From NCBI GenBank assembly GCA_943842505.1, contig CALTDI010000008.1, positions 24,330 to 88,329 on the forward strand: DNA of 64,000 nt. The letters run 5' to 3'. Below are positions 20,342-31,509 of the stretch, in pieces. The notes below the pieces were generated by a model, which saw only the letters and a program-made list of their open reading frames with translations, was not told where the DNA came from and ran no database searches. The stretch's first letter is position 1; the number at the start of each line of letters is the position of its first letter. Position numbers and translations under genes: made by a program. Source of the DNA: an uncultured Pseudomonadales bacterium. GTDB lineage: Bacteria; Pseudomonadota; Gammaproteobacteria; Pseudomonadales; Pseudohongiellaceae.

Positions 20342-22435
20342 GTGGCCAGAAAACATCCATTAGATCGCTATCGCAATATCGGAATTGTTGCCCACGTAGA
20401 TGCGGGCAAGACGACGACTACCGAGCGCGTTCTATTTTATACGGGTATTTCACATAAGATTGGTGAGGTACACGATGGCGCTGCCACTATGGATTGGATG
20501 GAACAGGAACAGGAGCGTGGTATTACTATTACCTCTGCTGCCACTACCTGTTTCTGGAGTGGCATGGGCTCTCAATATGATGAGCACCGCATCAACATTA
20601 TCGACACGCCGGGTCACGTTGACTTTACGATTGAAGTAGAGCGTTCACTGCGTGTGCTGGATGGCGCGGTCGTGGTTCTATGTGGTTCCTCAGGCGTTCA
20701 GCCGCAGACTGAAACAGTATGGCGTCAGGCGAACCGCTATGAAGTTCCCCGCATGGTATTCGTCAATAAGATGGATCGCGCAGGCGCTGACTTCTTAATG
20801 GTCGTGAAGCAGATGAAAGAGCGTTTAGGTGCTAACCCTATCCCCCTTCAGCTAGCTATCGGTGCCGAGGATGAATTCAAGGGTGTTATCGATCTTGTGA
20901 AGATGAAAGCGATTCGCTGGAATGAAGACGACCAGGGAGCGACTTTTAACTACGAAGACATTCCGGCCGACATGCAGGATCTAGCTGACGAGTGGCGTGA
21001 AACCTTGCTCGAAGCTGCGGCGGAAGCCAACGAAGAAGTCATGGACAAGTATCTGAATACCGGCGACCTGTCTGAAGAAGAAATCATGATCGCTATTCGA
21101 GAGCGCACACTGGCGAGCGAGATCGTTCCTACACTGTGTGGCTCAGCGTTCAAGAATAAGGGTGTTCAAGCTGTGCTTGATGCCGTAATCGACTATATGC
21201 CGGCGCCTACTGAAGTGAAGGCTATCGAGGGGTTGCTGGAAGACGGCACTACCACTCTGTGTGAGGCCGATGATAAAGCGCCTTTCGCTGCATTGGCATT
21301 CAAGATTGCTACGGACCCGTTTGTGGGAACACTTACTTTCTTCCGCGTCTATTCCGGTGCCCTGAATTCAGGGGATTCGGTATATAACCCGATCAAGAGT
21401 AAGAAAGAGCGAGTGGGTCGTATGGTGCAGATGCATGCGAACTCCCGTGAAGAGATTAAAGAAGTACTTGCGGGCGATATCGCAGCGGCCATTGGCCTGA
21501 AGGACGTAACAACGGGTGAGACGCTTTGCGCGATAGATCGTGTGATCACACTGGAGAAGATGGAATTCCCCGAGCCGGTAATCTCTGTGGCAGTTGAGCC
21601 AAGGAGTAAGGCGGATCAGGAAAAAATGGGTATCGCTCTGGGCAAGCTCGCTCAGGAAGATCCCTCATTCCGTGTTGAGACCGACGAAGAGTCTGGCCAG
21701 ACAATCATCTCGGGCATGGGTGAGTTACACCTAGACGTGCTCGTAGACAGAATGCGTCGTGAATTCTCAGTCGAGGCAAACATCGGTAAGCCGCAGGTTG
21801 CCTATCGTGAAACGATTAGAAAGTCTGTTGAGGTCGAAGGTAAGCACGTTAAGCAATCAGGTGGTCGTGGTCAGTACGGGCACGTAGTGCTTAGGCTTGA
21901 GCCTCTTGACCCCGATTCAGAATACGAATTTGTTAACGAGATCGTGGGTGGAACAATTCCGAGAGAATATATCCCAGCCGTAGATAAGGGTGTGCAGGAG
22001 CAAATGAAGAACGGCTGTCTTGCCGGTTACCCTCTGCTCGCAATGAAGGTAACTCTTTTCGATGGATCATTCCATGATGTGGATTCCAGTGAGATGGCGT
22101 TTAAGATTGCCGGCTCTATGGCATTGAAGAAGGGCGCGTTAGAGGCCGATGCAGCCCTGCTCGAGCCGATGATGAAGGTAGAAGTTGTATCCCCCGAAGA
22201 GTATATGGGTGATGTGATGGGTGACTTGAACCGTCGTCGTGGCATGGTACAAGGCATGGAAGACAGTGCGGCAGGCAAAGTAATCAATGCTGAGGTTCCA
22301 CTGGCTGAAATGTTTGGCTATTCGACTGACCTCCGTTCTGCGACACAGGGGCGTGCTACTTATACGATGGAATTCGACAAGTATGCGGTTGTGCCGAATA
22401 ATATCGCTGACGGGATTATTAACCAGACGTCTTAA
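20342..22435 (+). CDS. fusA: Elongation factor G
   Basis: EF-G (697 residues) drives translocation and, with RRF, ribosome recycling. It begins at GTG as [18 protein letters not shown]. GTPase motifs are [12 protein letters not shown] (residues 17-28), DTPGHVDFT and NKMDRAGAD. The RGQYGHV segment of domain IV and the C-terminal domain V are complete. It follows rpsG by 61 bases and precedes the second tuf by 55 bases. Confidence 0.98.
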   Translation: MARKHPLDRYRNIGIVAHVDAGKTTTTERVLFYTGISHKIGEVHDGAATMDWMEQEQERGITITSAATTCFWSGMGSQYDEHRINIIDTPGHVDFTIEVERSLRVLDGAVVVLCGSSGVQPQTETVWRQANRYEVPRMVFVNKMDRAGADFLMVVKQMKERLGANPIPLQLAIGAEDEFKGVIDLVKMKAIRWNEDDQGATFNYEDIPADMQDLADEWRETLLEAAAEANEEVMDKYLNTGDLSEEEIMIAIRERTLASEIVPTLCGSAFKNKGVQAVLDAVIDYMPAPTEVKAIEGLLEDGTTTLCEADDKAPFAALAFKIATDPFVGTLTFFRVYSGALNSGDSVYNPIKSKKERVGRMVQMHANSREEIKEVLAGDIAAAIGLKDVTTGETLCAIDRVITLEKMEFPEPVISVAVEPRSKADQEKMGIALGKLAQEDPSFRVETDEESGQTIISGMGELHLDVLVDRMRREFSVEANIGKPQVAYRETIRKSVEVEGKHVKQSGGRGQYGHVVLRLEPLDPDSEYEFVNEIVGGTIPREYIPAVDKGVQEQMKNGCLAGYPLLAMKVTLFDGSFHDVDSSEMAFKIAGSMALKKGALEADAALLEPMMKVEVVSPEEYMGDVMGDLNRRRGMVQGMEDSAAGKVINAEVPLAEMFGYSTDLRSATQGRATYTMEFDKYAVVPNNIADGIINQTS

Positions 22436-22490
22436 TATCGAGACGAATTATCATTGAATTTAGAAATTAAGTATTGAGTGAGGTGCTATT

Positions 22491-23684
22491 GTGGCGAAGG
22501 AAAAATTCGAAAGAAATAAACTACACGTAAACGTAGGTACTATTGGTCACGTTGACCATGGTAAGACGACGTTAACAGCGGCCTTGACCAAGGTTTGTAA
22601 TGAAGTATACGGCACAGGTGAAGTACGTGATTTCGCCCAGATCGATAATGCGCCGGAAGAGAGAGAGCGTGGTATCACTATCGCGACGTCTCACGTTGAA
22701 TACGATTCTCCTAACCGTCACTACGCGCACGTTGACTGTCCAGGTCACGCTGACTACGTAAAGAACATGATTACAGGTGCTGCGCAGATGGACGGCGCTA
22801 TCCTGGTTTGTTCGGCAGCAGACGGCCCTATGCCACAGACGCGTGAGCACATCCTGCTGTCTTTGCAGGTTGGCGTACCTTACATCGTTGTGTTCATGAA
22901 CAAAGCGGACATGGTTGATGACGAAGAATTGCTTGAATTGGTAGAGATGGAGATCCGTGAGTTATTGGATCAATACGAATTCCCAGGTGACGACACACCC
23001 ATCATCATCGGTTCTGCGCTTAAGGCGTTGGAAGGCGATACGTCTGATATCGGCGTGCCCTCTGTACAGAAGCTTGTTGAGACACTGGACAGCTACATCC
23101 CGGATCCGGTTCGTGACGTTGAGAAGCCATTCTTGATGCCAATCGAAGACGTATTCTCAATCTCCGGTCGCGGTACTGTTGTAACAGGCCGTATTGAGCG
23201 CGGAATTGTAAACGTGGGTGATGAATTGGACATCGTTGGTATCAAAGACACCCAGAAGACAGTATGTACTGGTGTTGAGATGTTCCGTAAGTTGCTGGAC
23301 GAAGGCCGTGCTGGTGAGAACGTTGGTGTTCTGCTGCGTGGTACTAAGCGTGAAGACGTTGAACGTGGCCAGGTATTGGGTAAGCCGGGTTCAGTAACAC
23401 CCCATACGAAGTTTGAGGCTGAAGTGTATATCCTGAACAAGGATGAAGGCGGACGCCACACACCATTCTTCAAGGGCTACAGACCACAGTTTTACTTCCG
23501 GACGACGGACGTGACAGGTGCTTGTGAGCTGCCAGAAGGCGTTGAGATGGTAATGCCAGGTGACAACGTGAACATGGTTGTGACCTTGATAGCGCCAATC
23601 GCGATGGATGAAGGTCTACGTTTTGCTATCCGCGAGGGTGGACGTACAGTAGGCGCGGGCGTTGTAGCCAAGATCTTCGAGTAA
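22491..23684 (+). CDS. tuf: Elongation factor Tu, copy 2
   Basis: The 397-residue product is identical to copy 1 and carries the same GTPase motifs. It starts with GTG, so EF-Tu from the two genes may be initiated at different rates. DNA identity ends abruptly at the start codon and just after the stop, consistent with gene conversion maintaining the pair. This is the tufA position, last gene of the str operon. Confidence 0.98.
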   Translation: MAKEKFERNKLHVNVGTIGHVDHGKTTLTAALTKVCNEVYGTGEVRDFAQIDNAPEERERGITIATSHVEYDSPNRHYAHVDCPGHADYVKNMITGAAQMDGAILVCSAADGPMPQTREHILLSLQVGVPYIVVFMNKADMVDDEELLELVEMEIRELLDQYEFPGDDTPIIIGSALKALEGDTSDIGVPSVQKLVETLDSYIPDPVRDVEKPFLMPIEDVFSISGRGTVVTGRIERGIVNVGDELDIVGIKDTQKTVCTGVEMFRKLLDEGRAGENVGVLLRGTKREDVERGQVLGKPGSVTPHTKFEAEVYILNKDEGGRHTPFFKGYRPQFYFRTTDVTGACELPEGVEMVMPGDNVNMVVTLIAPIAMDEGLRFAIREGGRTVGAGVVAKIFE

Positions 23685-23703
23685 ATCGATAATCGGCTCT
23701 ATG

Positions 23704-23733
23704 AAGCCAGCTCTCCGTAAGGGGTGCTGGCTT
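23704..23733 (+). terminator. Hairpin after tuf copy 2
   Basis: aagccagc (23704-23711) pairs with gctggctt (23726-23733) around a 14-base loop that can extend the stem. There is no long T run, so termination would be weak. In the rest of the 404-base gap up to rpsJ I see a second hairpin, ggcccc/ggggcc (23775-23793), the S10 promoter and its leader palindrome. Confidence 0.5.
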
Positions 23734-23968
23734 TGTCGTATGGTAAAGAGTTTTCAGCATTGTTGTTCACTGCAGGCCCCAGAATACGGGGCCGTTCTAA
23801 GCTAGAGCTGAGTTGTTCTCCAGGGTTTCTTTAAAGTGCTGGCTAGCCATTGTTCCTAAATGGGGGATGTGAGACCGGCCGTACATCAGAATTCTGGAGC
23901 TTAGGTTTTGGCTAAAGGCTCATTCTGCCCTAAAGTCAGAGAAAAAGGGGCTTTCAGGCGGTTATTCC

Positions 23969-23997
23969 TTGACAGGATTGGGTCAAAACCTTAAGAT
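23969..23997 (+). promoter_or_regulatory. Predicted promoter of the S10 operon
   Basis: A perfect -35 TTGACA (23969-23974) and TAAGAT (23992-23997) are 17 bases apart. The downstream sequence TCGCATCCCTTATT parallels that after the str promoter. The start would be near 24004, giving an rpsJ leader of about 85 bases. Confidence 0.75.
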
Positions 23998-24012
23998 TCG
24001 CATCCCTTATTT

Positions 24013-24030
24013 AGCTATTAATTAATAGCT
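24013..24030. other. Palindrome in the rpsJ leader
   Basis: The 18 bases agctattaattaatagct form a perfect palindrome about ten bases after the predicted S10 transcription start. As RNA it would be a small A-U-rich hairpin, and as DNA it could be a protein site. Function unknown. Confidence 0.4.
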
Positions 24031-24088
24031 GAAAGAGAAACGTTCAGTAACTTATTAATTTTTAAGAATTTTTTGGAGCTCGAAGTAG

Positions 24089-24400
24089 ATGCAAAATCAG
24101 CGAATCAGAATCCGCCTTAAGGCCTTCGATCACCGTCTGATTGATCAATCTACCCAAGAAATTGTTGATACTGCCCGTCGCACTGGCGCTCAGGTCCGCG
24201 GACCTATACCACTGCCAACGAATAAGGAACGATTTACTATATTGGTTTCACCGCATGTGAACAAAGATGCGCGAGACCAATATGAAATTCGCACCCATAA
24301 GCGATTGCTAGACATCGTGGAGCCAACCGAGAAGACGGTTGATGCCTTGATGAAACTAGATCTTGCGGCAGGTGTCGAAGTACAAATTAGTCTAGGTTAA
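24089..24400 (+). CDS. rpsJ: Ribosomal protein S10 (NusE)
   Basis: S10 is a 30S head protein and, as NusE, binds NusG's KOW domain to couple transcription with translation. The 103-residue sequence [19 protein letters not shown] is the canonical start and GGAG lies 10 bases upstream. Unusually, an intrinsic terminator lies between it and rplC. Confidence 0.98.
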   Translation: MQNQRIRIRLKAFDHRLIDQSTQEIVDTARRTGAQVRGPIPLPTNKERFTILVSPHVNKDARDQYEIRTHKRLLDIVEPTEKTVDALMKLDLAAGVEVQISLG

Positions 24401-24450
24401 TCGCCTCCTCGAAAGGATCCGGTTTAATCAGATTAAGTTAAACATAACCA

Positions 24451-24487
24451 GGCAAAGAGCAATTCAGTCCTCTTTGCCCTTTTTTTT
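24451..24487 (+). terminator. Intrinsic terminator between rpsJ and rplC
   Basis: A perfect 9-bp stem ggcaaagag/ctctttgcc (24451-24459 with 24470-24478) with a 10-base loop is followed by one C and then eight T. It sits 50 bases after rpsJ, inside an operon normally transcribed as a unit. It may be an attenuator analogous to the L4-controlled S10 leader, or it may separate rpsJ from rplC. I saw no convincing promoter in 24488-24594. Confidence 0.75.
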
Positions 24488-24594
24488 AAAGATTTGGCGC
24501 ACTGATATATCTGCTACCCCTGCGGTGGCGAACATAGTGTAACGCGTCAGCGGCCATAGCGGGTTTAGCCCCTTGCACGATGAGGTCTAATATA

Positions 24595-25245
24595 ATGTCG
24601 ATTGGTTTAGTCGGTAGAAAAAGCGGTATGACCCGCGTTTTCACTGAAGAGGGTACATCTGTCCCCGTTACGGTTGTGGAAGTCCAACCTAACCGGGTCA
24701 CGCAAGTTAAAACTCCCGATGTTGACGGCTATAGCGCTATTCAGGTTACTACTGGATCGCGTCGTGCTTCGCGTGTGACAAAGGGTATGGCTGGTCATTT
24801 CGCCAAGGCAAGCACTGAAGCCGGTTCTGGTCTTTGGGAGTTACGTACAGACGAAACTGCCGAGATCGAAATGGGTAGCGAGATCAAGGTTGATCAGTTC
24901 GAAGTTGGCCAGATGGTAGACGTAACTGGCACTTCGAAAGGTAAAGGTTTTCAGGGCGGCGTTAAGCGACATAATTTCCAAATGCAGGACGCCACCCACG
25001 GTAACTCTCTATCTCACCGTGCGCCTGGCTCTATTGGCCAGTGTCAGACACCAGGTCGAGTATGGAAGGGAAAGAAAATGGCAGGTCAGATGGGTAATGT
25101 TAGACATACTACCCAGTCTCTAGAAATCATAAGAGTCGATATGGAAAACAATCTTCTTCTTATTAAAGGTGCACTGCCAGGTGCTACCGGTTCAGATGTA
25201 ATCGTTCGTCCAGCCGTCAAGACTAAAACTAAGGCTAAGGGGTAA
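24595..25245 (+). CDS. rplC: Ribosomal protein L3
   Basis: L3 is an early 50S assembly protein near the peptidyl transferase centre. The 216-residue form begins [16 protein letters not shown]. The ATG at 24580 is rejected because it overlaps the GAGG ribosome site serving 24595. The [13 protein letters not shown] and [20 protein letters not shown] segments are intact, including the Gln that PrmB methylates in relatives. Confidence 0.97.
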   Translation: MSIGLVGRKSGMTRVFTEEGTSVPVTVVEVQPNRVTQVKTPDVDGYSAIQVTTGSRRASRVTKGMAGHFAKASTEAGSGLWELRTDETAEIEMGSEIKVDQFEVGQMVDVTGTSKGKGFQGGVKRHNFQMQDATHGNSLSHRAPGSIGQCQTPGRVWKGKKMAGQMGNVRHTTQSLEIIRVDMENNLLLIKGALPGATGSDVIVRPAVKTKTKAKG

Positions 25246-25248
25246 GCA

Positions 25249-25869
25249 ATGGAATTAAATCTTGCATTGCCCGGCAAGAAGACGGGCAAAGAAACAGTTT
25301 CACTCTCAGATGAGTCCTTCGGTAAGGAATATAACGAGCCTCTAGTCCATCAGAGCGTTGTGACTTATATGGCTGGCGCCAGACAGGGTTCTGTAAAGCA
25401 GAAAACTCGCTCTGAGGTTCGCGGAGGCGGTCGTAAGCCTTGGCGTCAAAAGGGTACTGGCCGAGCTCGAGCTGGAACCATCCGATCCCCAATCTGGCGC
25501 GGCGGCGGTGTTACATTTGCTGCGCGTCCTGCAGATCACACGAAAAAACTAAATAAGAAAATGTATCGCGGCGCGATGCAATGCATTCTGTCTGAGCTTA
25601 TTCGTCAAGACAGACTGTTTGCGGTTAACGAATTTGCACTGGATTCACATAAGACTGCTGCACTCGTTACTAAGCTAAAAGAATTTGAATTAGATAACGT
25701 TCTCATTATTTCCGATCAAGTGGAAAAGAATTTGTATCTTGCGGCTCGCAACCTACACAAGGTTGATGTGCTGGATGTTACAGGTATCGATCCTGTTAGC
25801 CTGATCGGATTCGATAATGTGATTATTACTGTCTCCGCGTTAAAGAAAGTAGAGGAGATGTTGTCATGA
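25249..25869 (+). CDS. rplD: Ribosomal protein L4
   Basis: L4 (206 residues) lines the exit tunnel with its extended loop ([19 protein letters not shown], about residues 63-81) and in E. coli represses the S10 operon. It starts 3 bases after rplC and its stop overlaps the rplW start by four bases (ATGA), suggesting translational coupling. Confidence 0.97.
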   Translation: MELNLALPGKKTGKETVSLSDESFGKEYNEPLVHQSVVTYMAGARQGSVKQKTRSEVRGGGRKPWRQKGTGRARAGTIRSPIWRGGGVTFAARPADHTKKLNKKMYRGAMQCILSELIRQDRLFAVNEFALDSHKTAALVTKLKEFELDNVLIISDQVEKNLYLAARNLHKVDVLDVTGIDPVSLIGFDNVIITVSALKKVEEMLS

Positions 25870-26165
25870 ACGTTGAAAGAATCTACTCAGTAATCCTTGG
25901 GCCACACGTATCTGAAAAGACCACCATTATGGGTGAGCTTAACAATCAGTACGCGTTCAAGGTTTCTACTGATGCAACAAAATCAGAGATCAAGACAGCC
26001 GTAGAGACAATATTTAATGTTGTCGTTGCTGACTTGCAAGTGCTAGTGGTTAAAGGAAAGACCAAGCGCACTCCTAAGGGAAAAATTAGACGTCGTTCAG
26101 ATTGGAAGAAGGCGTATGTCAGACTTGAAGCGGGTCATGAAATTGACTTCGCGGACATAGGCTAA
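25866..26165 (+). CDS. rplW: Ribosomal protein L23
   Basis: L23 (99 residues) sits at the tunnel exit and docks trigger factor and SRP. The start overlaps the rplD stop. [11 protein letters not shown] near residue 10 and the basic [21 protein letters not shown] loop region are typical. Confidence 0.97.
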   Translation: MNVERIYSVILGPHVSEKTTIMGELNNQYAFKVSTDATKSEIKTAVETIFNVVVADLQVLVVKGKTKRTPKGKIRRRSDWKKAYVRLEAGHEIDFADIG

Positions 26166-26184
26166 AGGGATAAAGGGGTAAGTC

Positions 26185-27015
26185 ATGCCAGTAGTTAAGT
26201 GTAAACCTACTTCACCAGGGCGTCGTTTCGTCGTCAAGGTTGTTCATCCCGATCTGCATAAGGGCGAGCCTTATGCGCCTCTGACTGCGGCAAAATCTAA
26301 GTCAGGCGGCAGAAATAATAGAGGTCGAATCACCACGCGTCACATTGGTGGTGGGCACAAACAGAAGTATCGCATCATCGATTTCAAGCGCAACAAAGAT
26401 GCAATCGAAGCGAAAGTTGAGCGTTTGGAATACGATCCAAACAGATCTGCAAATATTGCTCTGTTGCTTTACGCAGACGGCGAGCGTCGTTACATCATCG
26501 CTCCTGGCAAGGTAAAAGCTGGCGACGCGGTAATGTCTGGCGAAGAAGCAGCGATCAAAGTTGGTAACTGCTTGCCGCTAAGAAATATACCACTAGGTAG
26601 CACGGTACATTGCTGCGAATTGAAGCCTGGCAAGGGTGCGCAAATCGCGCGCAGTGCCGGTACTTCCTTGCAGTTGGTTGCACGTGAAGGTAACTACGCA
26701 ACTCTTAGGCTTCGCTCTGGCGAAATGCGTAAGGTGTTGAGTGATTGTCGTGCAACGCTAGGTGAAGTGTCTAACTCGGAGCACTCACTACGCTCACTCG
26801 GTAAAGCGGGCGCCAAGCGATGGAGAGGAGTAAGACCTACAGTTCGTGGTGTTGCCATGAACCCGGTAGATCACCCGCACGGCGGTGGTGAAGGAAGAAC
26901 ATCAGGTGGTCGTCACCCTGTATCACCTTGGGGTACGAAGACTAAAGGTTTTAAAACCAGAACTAACAAGCGTACGAATAACATGATTGTTCGTCGCAGA
27001 AATTCAAGCCGCTAA
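26185..27015 (+). CDS. rplB: Ribosomal protein L2
   Basis: L2 (276 residues) is needed for subunit association and peptidyl transfer. The near-universal [20 protein letters not shown] segment is intact near residues 228-247, with the critical His. The N-terminal RNA-binding region ([18 protein letters not shown]) is complete. Confidence 0.98.
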   Translation: MPVVKCKPTSPGRRFVVKVVHPDLHKGEPYAPLTAAKSKSGGRNNRGRITTRHIGGGHKQKYRIIDFKRNKDAIEAKVERLEYDPNRSANIALLLYADGERRYIIAPGKVKAGDAVMSGEEAAIKVGNCLPLRNIPLGSTVHCCELKPGKGAQIARSAGTSLQLVAREGNYATLRLRSGEMRKVLSDCRATLGEVSNSEHSLRSLGKAGAKRWRGVRPTVRGVAMNPVDHPHGGGEGRTSGGRHPVSPWGTKTKGFKTRTNKRTNNMIVRRRNSSR

Positions 27016-27038
27016 GGCTTCAGTAGAGGTATTCACTA

Positions 27039-27311
27039 GTGCCACGTTCGTTAAAAAAAGGTCCATTCATCGATCTTCATCTTATGAAGAAAGTGCAGGC
27101 CGCATCAGATTGCAACGACAAGCGTCCAATTAAAACTTGGTCACGACGTTCAATGGTTTCTCCGGACATGATTGGTCTGACTATCGCTGTCCATAATGGG
27201 CGTCAGCACATACCAGTCTTCGTGAATGAGGATATGGTTGGTCATAAGCTGGGTGAGTTCTCAGTAACTCGCACTTATCGCGGTCATACTGCTGATAAGA
27301 AGGCTAAGTAA
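27039..27311 (+). CDS. rpsS: Ribosomal protein S19
   Basis: S19 (90 residues) lies at the 30S head near the A site. It starts at GTG as [18 protein letters not shown], the conserved start. The C-terminus [20 protein letters not shown] is standard. AGAGG precedes the start. Confidence 0.97.
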   Translation: MPRSLKKGPFIDLHLMKKVQAASDCNDKRPIKTWSRRSMVSPDMIGLTIAVHNGRQHIPVFVNEDMVGHKLGEFSVTRTYRGHTADKKAK

Positions 27312-27324
27312 CTAGGGGGCTGCA

Positions 27325-27657
27325 ATGGAAGTTTTAGCAAGATTAAAAGGTGCACGTCTCTCCGCTCAAAAAGCGAGACTTGTAGCTGATCAAATTCGCG
27401 GCAAGGCAGTAGAAGAAGCCCTGTTGGTGCTGTCGTACAGCCCAAAGAAAGGCGCCGCAATTATTAAGAAAGTGTTGAATTCGGCAATTGCCAATGCGGA
27501 GCACAACGAAGGTGCTGACGTAGATGAATTGAAAGTATCAACGATTATGGTTGATGAAGGCATGACAATGAAACGCATTATGCCAAGAGCAAAGGGTCGC
27601 GCTGATCGAATTCTTAAGCGTTCATGTCACATAACAATCACAGTCGCAGATAGCTAG
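27325..27657 (+). CDS. rplV: Ribosomal protein L22
   Basis: L22 (110 residues) contributes a beta-hairpin to the exit-tunnel constriction, a site of macrolide-resistance changes. The [20 protein letters not shown] start and the hairpin [13 protein letters not shown] are normal. AGGGGG precedes the ATG. Confidence 0.97.
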   Translation: MEVLARLKGARLSAQKARLVADQIRGKAVEEALLVLSYSPKKGAAIIKKVLNSAIANAEHNEGADVDELKVSTIMVDEGMTMKRIMPRAKGRADRILKRSCHITITVADS

Positions 27658-27666
27658 GAGTATCGG

Positions 27667-28344
27667 ATGGGTCAAAAAGTACATCCAACTGGAATTCGAC
27701 TTGGCATAGTCAAGAAGCACACTTCTGTGTGGTATGCCGAGGGTAGAGAATACGCAGAAAACTTATTCGTTGATCTTCAGGTTAGAGATTTCATCAAGAA
27801 GAAGTTGGCGAGCGCGTCTGTTTCCAGAGTTGAAATAGAGCGTCCTGCACAAACAGCAAAGATCACGATCTACACTGCGCGACCAGGTATCGTGATTGGC
27901 AAGAAAGGTGAAGATGTAGAATCTCTTCGCAATTTATTGACTGCAAAAATGGGTATACCAGTGCAGATCAATATTGAAGAAATTCGCAAGCCTGACCTAG
28001 ATGCACAATTGGTAGCAGATGGTGTTGCTTCTCAGTTAGAGCGTCGCGTCATGTTTCGTCGAGCGATGAAGCGTGCTGTACAGAATGCAATGCGTCAGGG
28101 TGCTGAAGGCATTAAGATTCAAGTCGGTGGTCGTTTAGGTGGTGCAGAGATCGCGCGATCTGAGTGGTACCGAGAAGGCCGGGTGCCTCTGCATACATTG
28201 AGAGCAGACATCGATTACGCAACGTGTGAAGCAAGTACAACATATGGCTTGATCGGCGTTAAAGTTTGGATATTTAAAGGTGAGGTTTTGGATCTGGACG
28301 AGGCGATTGTGCCTGCTGCTCCTGCTAAATCCAACCAGGGGTAA
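27667..28344 (+). CDS. rpsC: Ribosomal protein S3
   Basis: S3 (225 residues) forms part of the mRNA entry helicase. It starts [16 protein letters not shown], has a KH domain with [11 protein letters not shown] near residue 80 and the C-terminal [18 protein letters not shown] precedes the ATG. Confidence 0.98.
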   Translation: MGQKVHPTGIRLGIVKKHTSVWYAEGREYAENLFVDLQVRDFIKKKLASASVSRVEIERPAQTAKITIYTARPGIVIGKKGEDVESLRNLLTAKMGIPVQINIEEIRKPDLDAQLVADGVASQLERRVMFRRAMKRAVQNAMRQGAEGIKIQVGGRLGGAEIARSEWYREGRVPLHTLRADIDYATCEASTTYGLIGVKVWIFKGEVLDLDEAIVPAAPAKSNQG

Positions 28345-28350
28345 AGAGAC

Positions 28351-28764
28351 GTGTTACAACCAAAGCGTACAAAATTTCGCAAAATGATGAAGGGACGCAA
28401 TCGTGGTCTCTCGCATAGAGGTAGCAACGTAGATTTTGGTGAATACGGTTTGAAAGCTGTATCACGTGGAAGATTGACTGCTCGCCAAATCGAAGCTGCT
28501 CGTAGAGCAATGACTAGACACGTAAAACGTGGCGGAAAGATTTGGATTCGAGTGTTTCCTGACAAGCCTATTACGCAGAAGCCTCTAGAAGTAAGACAGG
28601 GTAAAGGTAAGGGTAATGTTGAGTACTGGGTAGCCCAGATTCAGCCAGGACGAATTATGTTTGAAATGGAAGGTGTAGAGGAAAGCATGGCTAGAGAAGC
28701 CTTCGATTTGGCGGCTGCCAAATTGCCTTTCGAAACAGTCTTCGTAAAGCGGACGGTAATGTAA
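28351..28764 (+). CDS. rplP: Ribosomal protein L16
   Basis: L16 (137 residues) helps position A-site tRNA. It begins at GTG as [19 protein letters not shown], the invariant start. The last base of its stop is the first base of the rpmC ATG, so the two are probably coupled. Confidence 0.97.
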   Translation: MLQPKRTKFRKMMKGRNRGLSHRGSNVDFGEYGLKAVSRGRLTARQIEAARRAMTRHVKRGGKIWIRVFPDKPITQKPLEVRQGKGKGNVEYWVAQIQPGRIMFEMEGVEESMAREAFDLAAAKLPFETVFVKRTVM

Positions 28765-28961
28765 TGAAGGCCAGTGAATTGAGAGACAAGTCGGTAGAAG
28801 AGCTGCAATCGCAATTGCAGGATCTTTATAAAGATCAATTTAACTACCGTATGCAAAATGGTACTGGGCAGTTAGCCCAAGTTCACTTGATTGGTGCGGT
28901 TCGCAGGGATATTTCCCGTGTGAAAACGATTATTACCGAAAAACAGAGAAGTGGATCATAG
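28764..28961 (+). CDS. rpmC: Ribosomal protein L29
   Basis: L29 (65 residues) packs beside L23 at the tunnel exit. The helical sequence [18 protein letters not shown] and [12 protein letters not shown] fit the family. It overlaps rplP by one base and is two bases from rpsQ. Confidence 0.96.
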   Translation: MKASELRDKSVEELQSQLQDLYKDQFNYRMQNGTGQLAQVHLIGAVRRDISRVKTIITEKQRSGS

Positions 28962-28963
28962 AT

Positions 28964-29239
28964 ATGTCGGCTACTGAAAACATTGAGAAAACTGCTAGGA
29001 CGACCTCCGGTAAGGTAATCAGCAACAAGATGGATAAGTCTATCGTTGTGCTCGTAGAGCGTCGGGTTACACACCCGGTATATGGGAAGATCATCAAGCG
29101 ATCTACCAAGATTCATGCGCATGACGCAAACAATGAGTGTTTGCCGGGCGATGAAGTAACGATTCAAGAAGTGCGTCCTCTGTCCAAGACTAAGTCTTGG
29201 TCTTTGGTGTCAATAGACGAGCGGGCAGCGCAAGTTTAA
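28964..29239 (+). CDS. rpsQ: Ribosomal protein S17
   Basis: S17 (91 residues, E. coli 84) is a primary 16S rRNA-binding protein with an OB fold. [18 protein letters not shown] and [18 protein letters not shown] are conserved. It is the last gene of the classical S10 operon, and the next gene starts 57 bases later. Confidence 0.97.
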   Translation: MSATENIEKTARTTSGKVISNKMDKSIVVLVERRVTHPVYGKIIKRSTKIHAHDANNECLPGDEVTIQEVRPLSKTKSWSLVSIDERAAQV

Positions 29240-29296
29240 ATTAGATTTAGATTAAGAGTTTGCATTCGATAAGCGGATGCACGGTGGAGCGAATCG

Positions 29297-29665
29297 ATGA
29301 TTCAAGTGCAGTCTTACTTAGATGTCGCGGATAACAGCGGCGCTAGACGCGTAATGTGTATCAAGGTGTTGGGCGGTTCCCATCGTCGTTACGCTCGCAT
29401 TGGCGACATAATCAAAGTTACCGTTAAGGAAGCGATTCCGCGCGGTAAAGTGAAGAAGGGCCAGGTATTGACGGCGTTGGTAGTACGCACCAAGAAAGGT
29501 GTTCGTCGCGGTGATGGTTCACAAATTCGTTTCGACGACAATGCCGCCATTCTATTGAATGCGCAGCAAGCGCCTATCGGTACCCGTGTTTTCGGTCCGG
29601 TTACTAGAGAGCTGCGAAACGAAAAATTTATGCGAATTATTTCATTGGCGCCAGAAGTACTTTAG
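29297..29665 (+). CDS. rplN: Ribosomal protein L14
   Basis: L14 (122 residues) forms intersubunit bridges. [20 protein letters not shown] is the universal start and GGAG precedes the ATG. First gene of the spc operon. Confidence 0.98.
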   Translation: MIQVQSYLDVADNSGARRVMCIKVLGGSHRRYARIGDIIKVTVKEAIPRGKVKKGQVLTALVVRTKKGVRRGDGSQIRFDDNAAILLNAQQAPIGTRVFGPVTRELRNEKFMRIISLAPEVL

Positions 29666-29745
29666 GCGCTGATAGATTCGATTTTTTGCGGCAACCCAAT
29701 AGAGTTAACGTAAACAAGATAGAGTTATAGAGGCAAGGGCAGGAA

Positions 29746-30060
29746 ATGCGCAAACTTAAACGTGATGATGAAGTGATAGTAATCACTGGCAAAGACAAGG
29801 GTAAACGCGGAACTATTTCCCGTCTCGTTGGCGCTGATCGAGTTATGGTTCATGGTGTGAATATGGTTAAGCGTCACACTAAGCCGAATCCTAACGCTGG
29901 TCAGCCAGGTGGAATTGTTGAGAAAGAGGCAGCGCTTAGTATTTCGAACGTTGCTATTTTTAATCCTGAGACTAACAAGGCAGACCGCGTTGGTATTCAG
30001 GTGCTTGAAGACGGTGCTAAGAAGCGTGTCTTTAAGTCAAACGGTCAGGATATAGATTAA
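29746..30060 (+). CDS. rplX: Ribosomal protein L24
   Basis: L24 (104 residues) initiates 50S assembly. It has a KOW motif in [17 protein letters not shown] near residue 10, and [11 protein letters not shown] is typical. AGGAA lies before the ATG. Confidence 0.97.
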   Translation: MRKLKRDDEVIVITGKDKGKRGTISRLVGADRVMVHGVNMVKRHTKPNPNAGQPGGIVEKEAALSISNVAIFNPETNKADRVGIQVLEDGAKKRVFKSNGQDID

Positions 30061-30079
30061 TAACGGTAGGTTGCCAAGC

Positions 30080-30727
30080 ATGGCTCAGTTAAGAGAGTTT
30101 TACAGAAAAGAAGTGGTACCAGTTCTAACCGAGAAATTCGGTTATGACAATCCAATGCGCGTGCCTAAGATTACTAAGGTTGTGCTGAATATGGGTGTTG
30201 GTGAGGCATTGACAGACAAGAAGATTCTTGAAAATGCTGCCGGCGATTTGACTCAGATCAGTGGCCAGAAAGTAGTGATCACCAAGGCAAGAAAATCAAT
30301 CGCTGGATTTAAGGTTCGTGAAGGCTGGCCAGTAGGTTGTAAGGTTACTCTTCGTGGCGAGCGTATGTATGACTTCCTGGAAAGGCTGGTTGATATCGCT
30401 ATCCCGCGTATTAGGGATTTTCGCGGCTTGAACCCTAAGTCTTTCGACGGTCGTGGCAACTATGCCATGGGCGTTACCGAACAGATTATCTTTCCAGAGA
30501 TCGACTACGACAAGATCGATACTTTGCGTGGACTGGATATTGCTATTACTACAACTGCAGCGAGTGATGACGAAGGTCGTGCACTGCTGGCAGCGATGCG
30601 CTTTCCGTTCAGAGGCTCCGTGCCTGCCGCGGAAAGTGTTAAGGCAGCGGCGCCAGCTGAAGAAGTAGTTGAAGAAACACCTGCAGCGGAAGACGCGCCT
30701 GCAACTAATGAGGAAAAGGACTCTTAA
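30080..30727 (+). CDS. rplE: Ribosomal protein L5 with acidic C-terminal tail
   Basis: L5 binds 5S rRNA in the central protuberance. ATG 30080 gives the standard [16 protein letters not shown] start. A TTG at 30071 is in frame but overlaps the AGG ribosome site. The protein is 215 residues against 179 in E. coli. The normal end is near AMRFPFR, after which about 35 extra residues rich in Ala, Glu and Pro follow ([14 protein letters not shown]). The tail is in frame and ends at the normal junction with rpsN, so it looks genuine. Confidence 0.96.
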   Translation: MAQLREFYRKEVVPVLTEKFGYDNPMRVPKITKVVLNMGVGEALTDKKILENAAGDLTQISGQKVVITKARKSIAGFKVREGWPVGCKVTLRGERMYDFLERLVDIAIPRIRDFRGLNPKSFDGRGNYAMGVTEQIIFPEIDYDKIDTLRGLDIAITTTAASDDEGRALLAAMRFPFRGSVPAAESVKAAAPAEEVVEETPAAEDAPATNEEKDS

Positions 30728-30729
30728 TA

Positions 30730-31035
30730 ATGGCTAAGACTTCAATGATAGCTAGAGAGAACAAGCGCACTAAGATGGTAGAGCGATTTGCTGCCAAGCG
30801 TGCTGCAATTAAAGCTGTTCTCAAAGATGACAATGCTAGTGATGATGAAAAATGGGAAGCCCAGGTCAAGTTGCAGAAGATGCCTCGTGATGCGAGCCCT
30901 TCTCGTCAGCGTCGTAGATGTCGAATTACAGGCCGGCCTCACGGTGTGTATCGTAAATTTGGTTTGTGCCGTAATAAGTTGCGCGAAGCAGCGATGCGCG
31001 GTGATGTGCCTGGTTTAACCAAGGCCAGCTGGTAG
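30730..31035 (+). CDS. rpsN: Ribosomal protein S14 (zinc-independent form)
   Basis: S14 (101 residues) is the long C-minus form without the zinc-binding Cys pairs, typical of gammaproteobacteria. The end [11 protein letters not shown] is conserved. AAGGA sits before the ATG, partly inside the L5 tail codons. Confidence 0.97.
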   Translation: MAKTSMIARENKRTKMVERFAAKRAAIKAVLKDDNASDDEKWEAQVKLQKMPRDASPSRQRRRCRITGRPHGVYRKFGLCRNKLREAAMRGDVPGLTKASW

Positions 31036-31048
31036 TCGGAGAAGAAAC

Positions 31049-31444
31049 ATGAGCATGTCAGATCCAATAGCAGATCTATTAACTCGTATTCGTAATGCGC
31101 AGATGGCGAAATTGCCAACGGTTGTAATGCCTTCTTCGAAGATTAAGGTTGCGATCGCAAAAGTATTACAGGACGAAGGTTATATCACCGGTTATAGCGT
31201 TAATGAAAACGATGGAAAGCCAACACTCGATATCGAGCTGAAATATTTTCAGGGCAAAGCTGTAATCGAAGAAATTAAGCGAGCAAGCCGTCCAGGCCTG
31301 CGAAGCTATAAGGGTAAAGAAGATTTACCTAAAGTTAGAGCCGGTTTGGGCATCTCAATCTTGTCCACTAACAAAGGCCTTATGACTGAAACGCAAGCAC
31401 GAGCTGCCGGACTTGGTGGTGAGGTTCTTTGCACAGTTTTCTAA
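31049..31444 (+). CDS. rpsH: Ribosomal protein S8
   Basis: S8 (131 residues) binds the central domain of 16S rRNA and in E. coli represses the spc operon. [18 protein letters not shown] is the standard start, and [20 protein letters not shown] is the conserved C-terminal RNA-binding segment. Confidence 0.98.
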   Translation: MSMSDPIADLLTRIRNAQMAKLPTVVMPSSKIKVAIAKVLQDEGYITGYSVNENDGKPTLDIELKYFQGKAVIEEIKRASRPGLRSYKGKEDLPKVRAGLGISILSTNKGLMTETQARAAGLGGEVLCTVF

Positions 31445-31509
31445 TTGGTGTTGATACTCGATCTGAAGTCTCGTTAAGAGAAAGCTAAGGTCGTCAATAG
31501 AGCAATATT

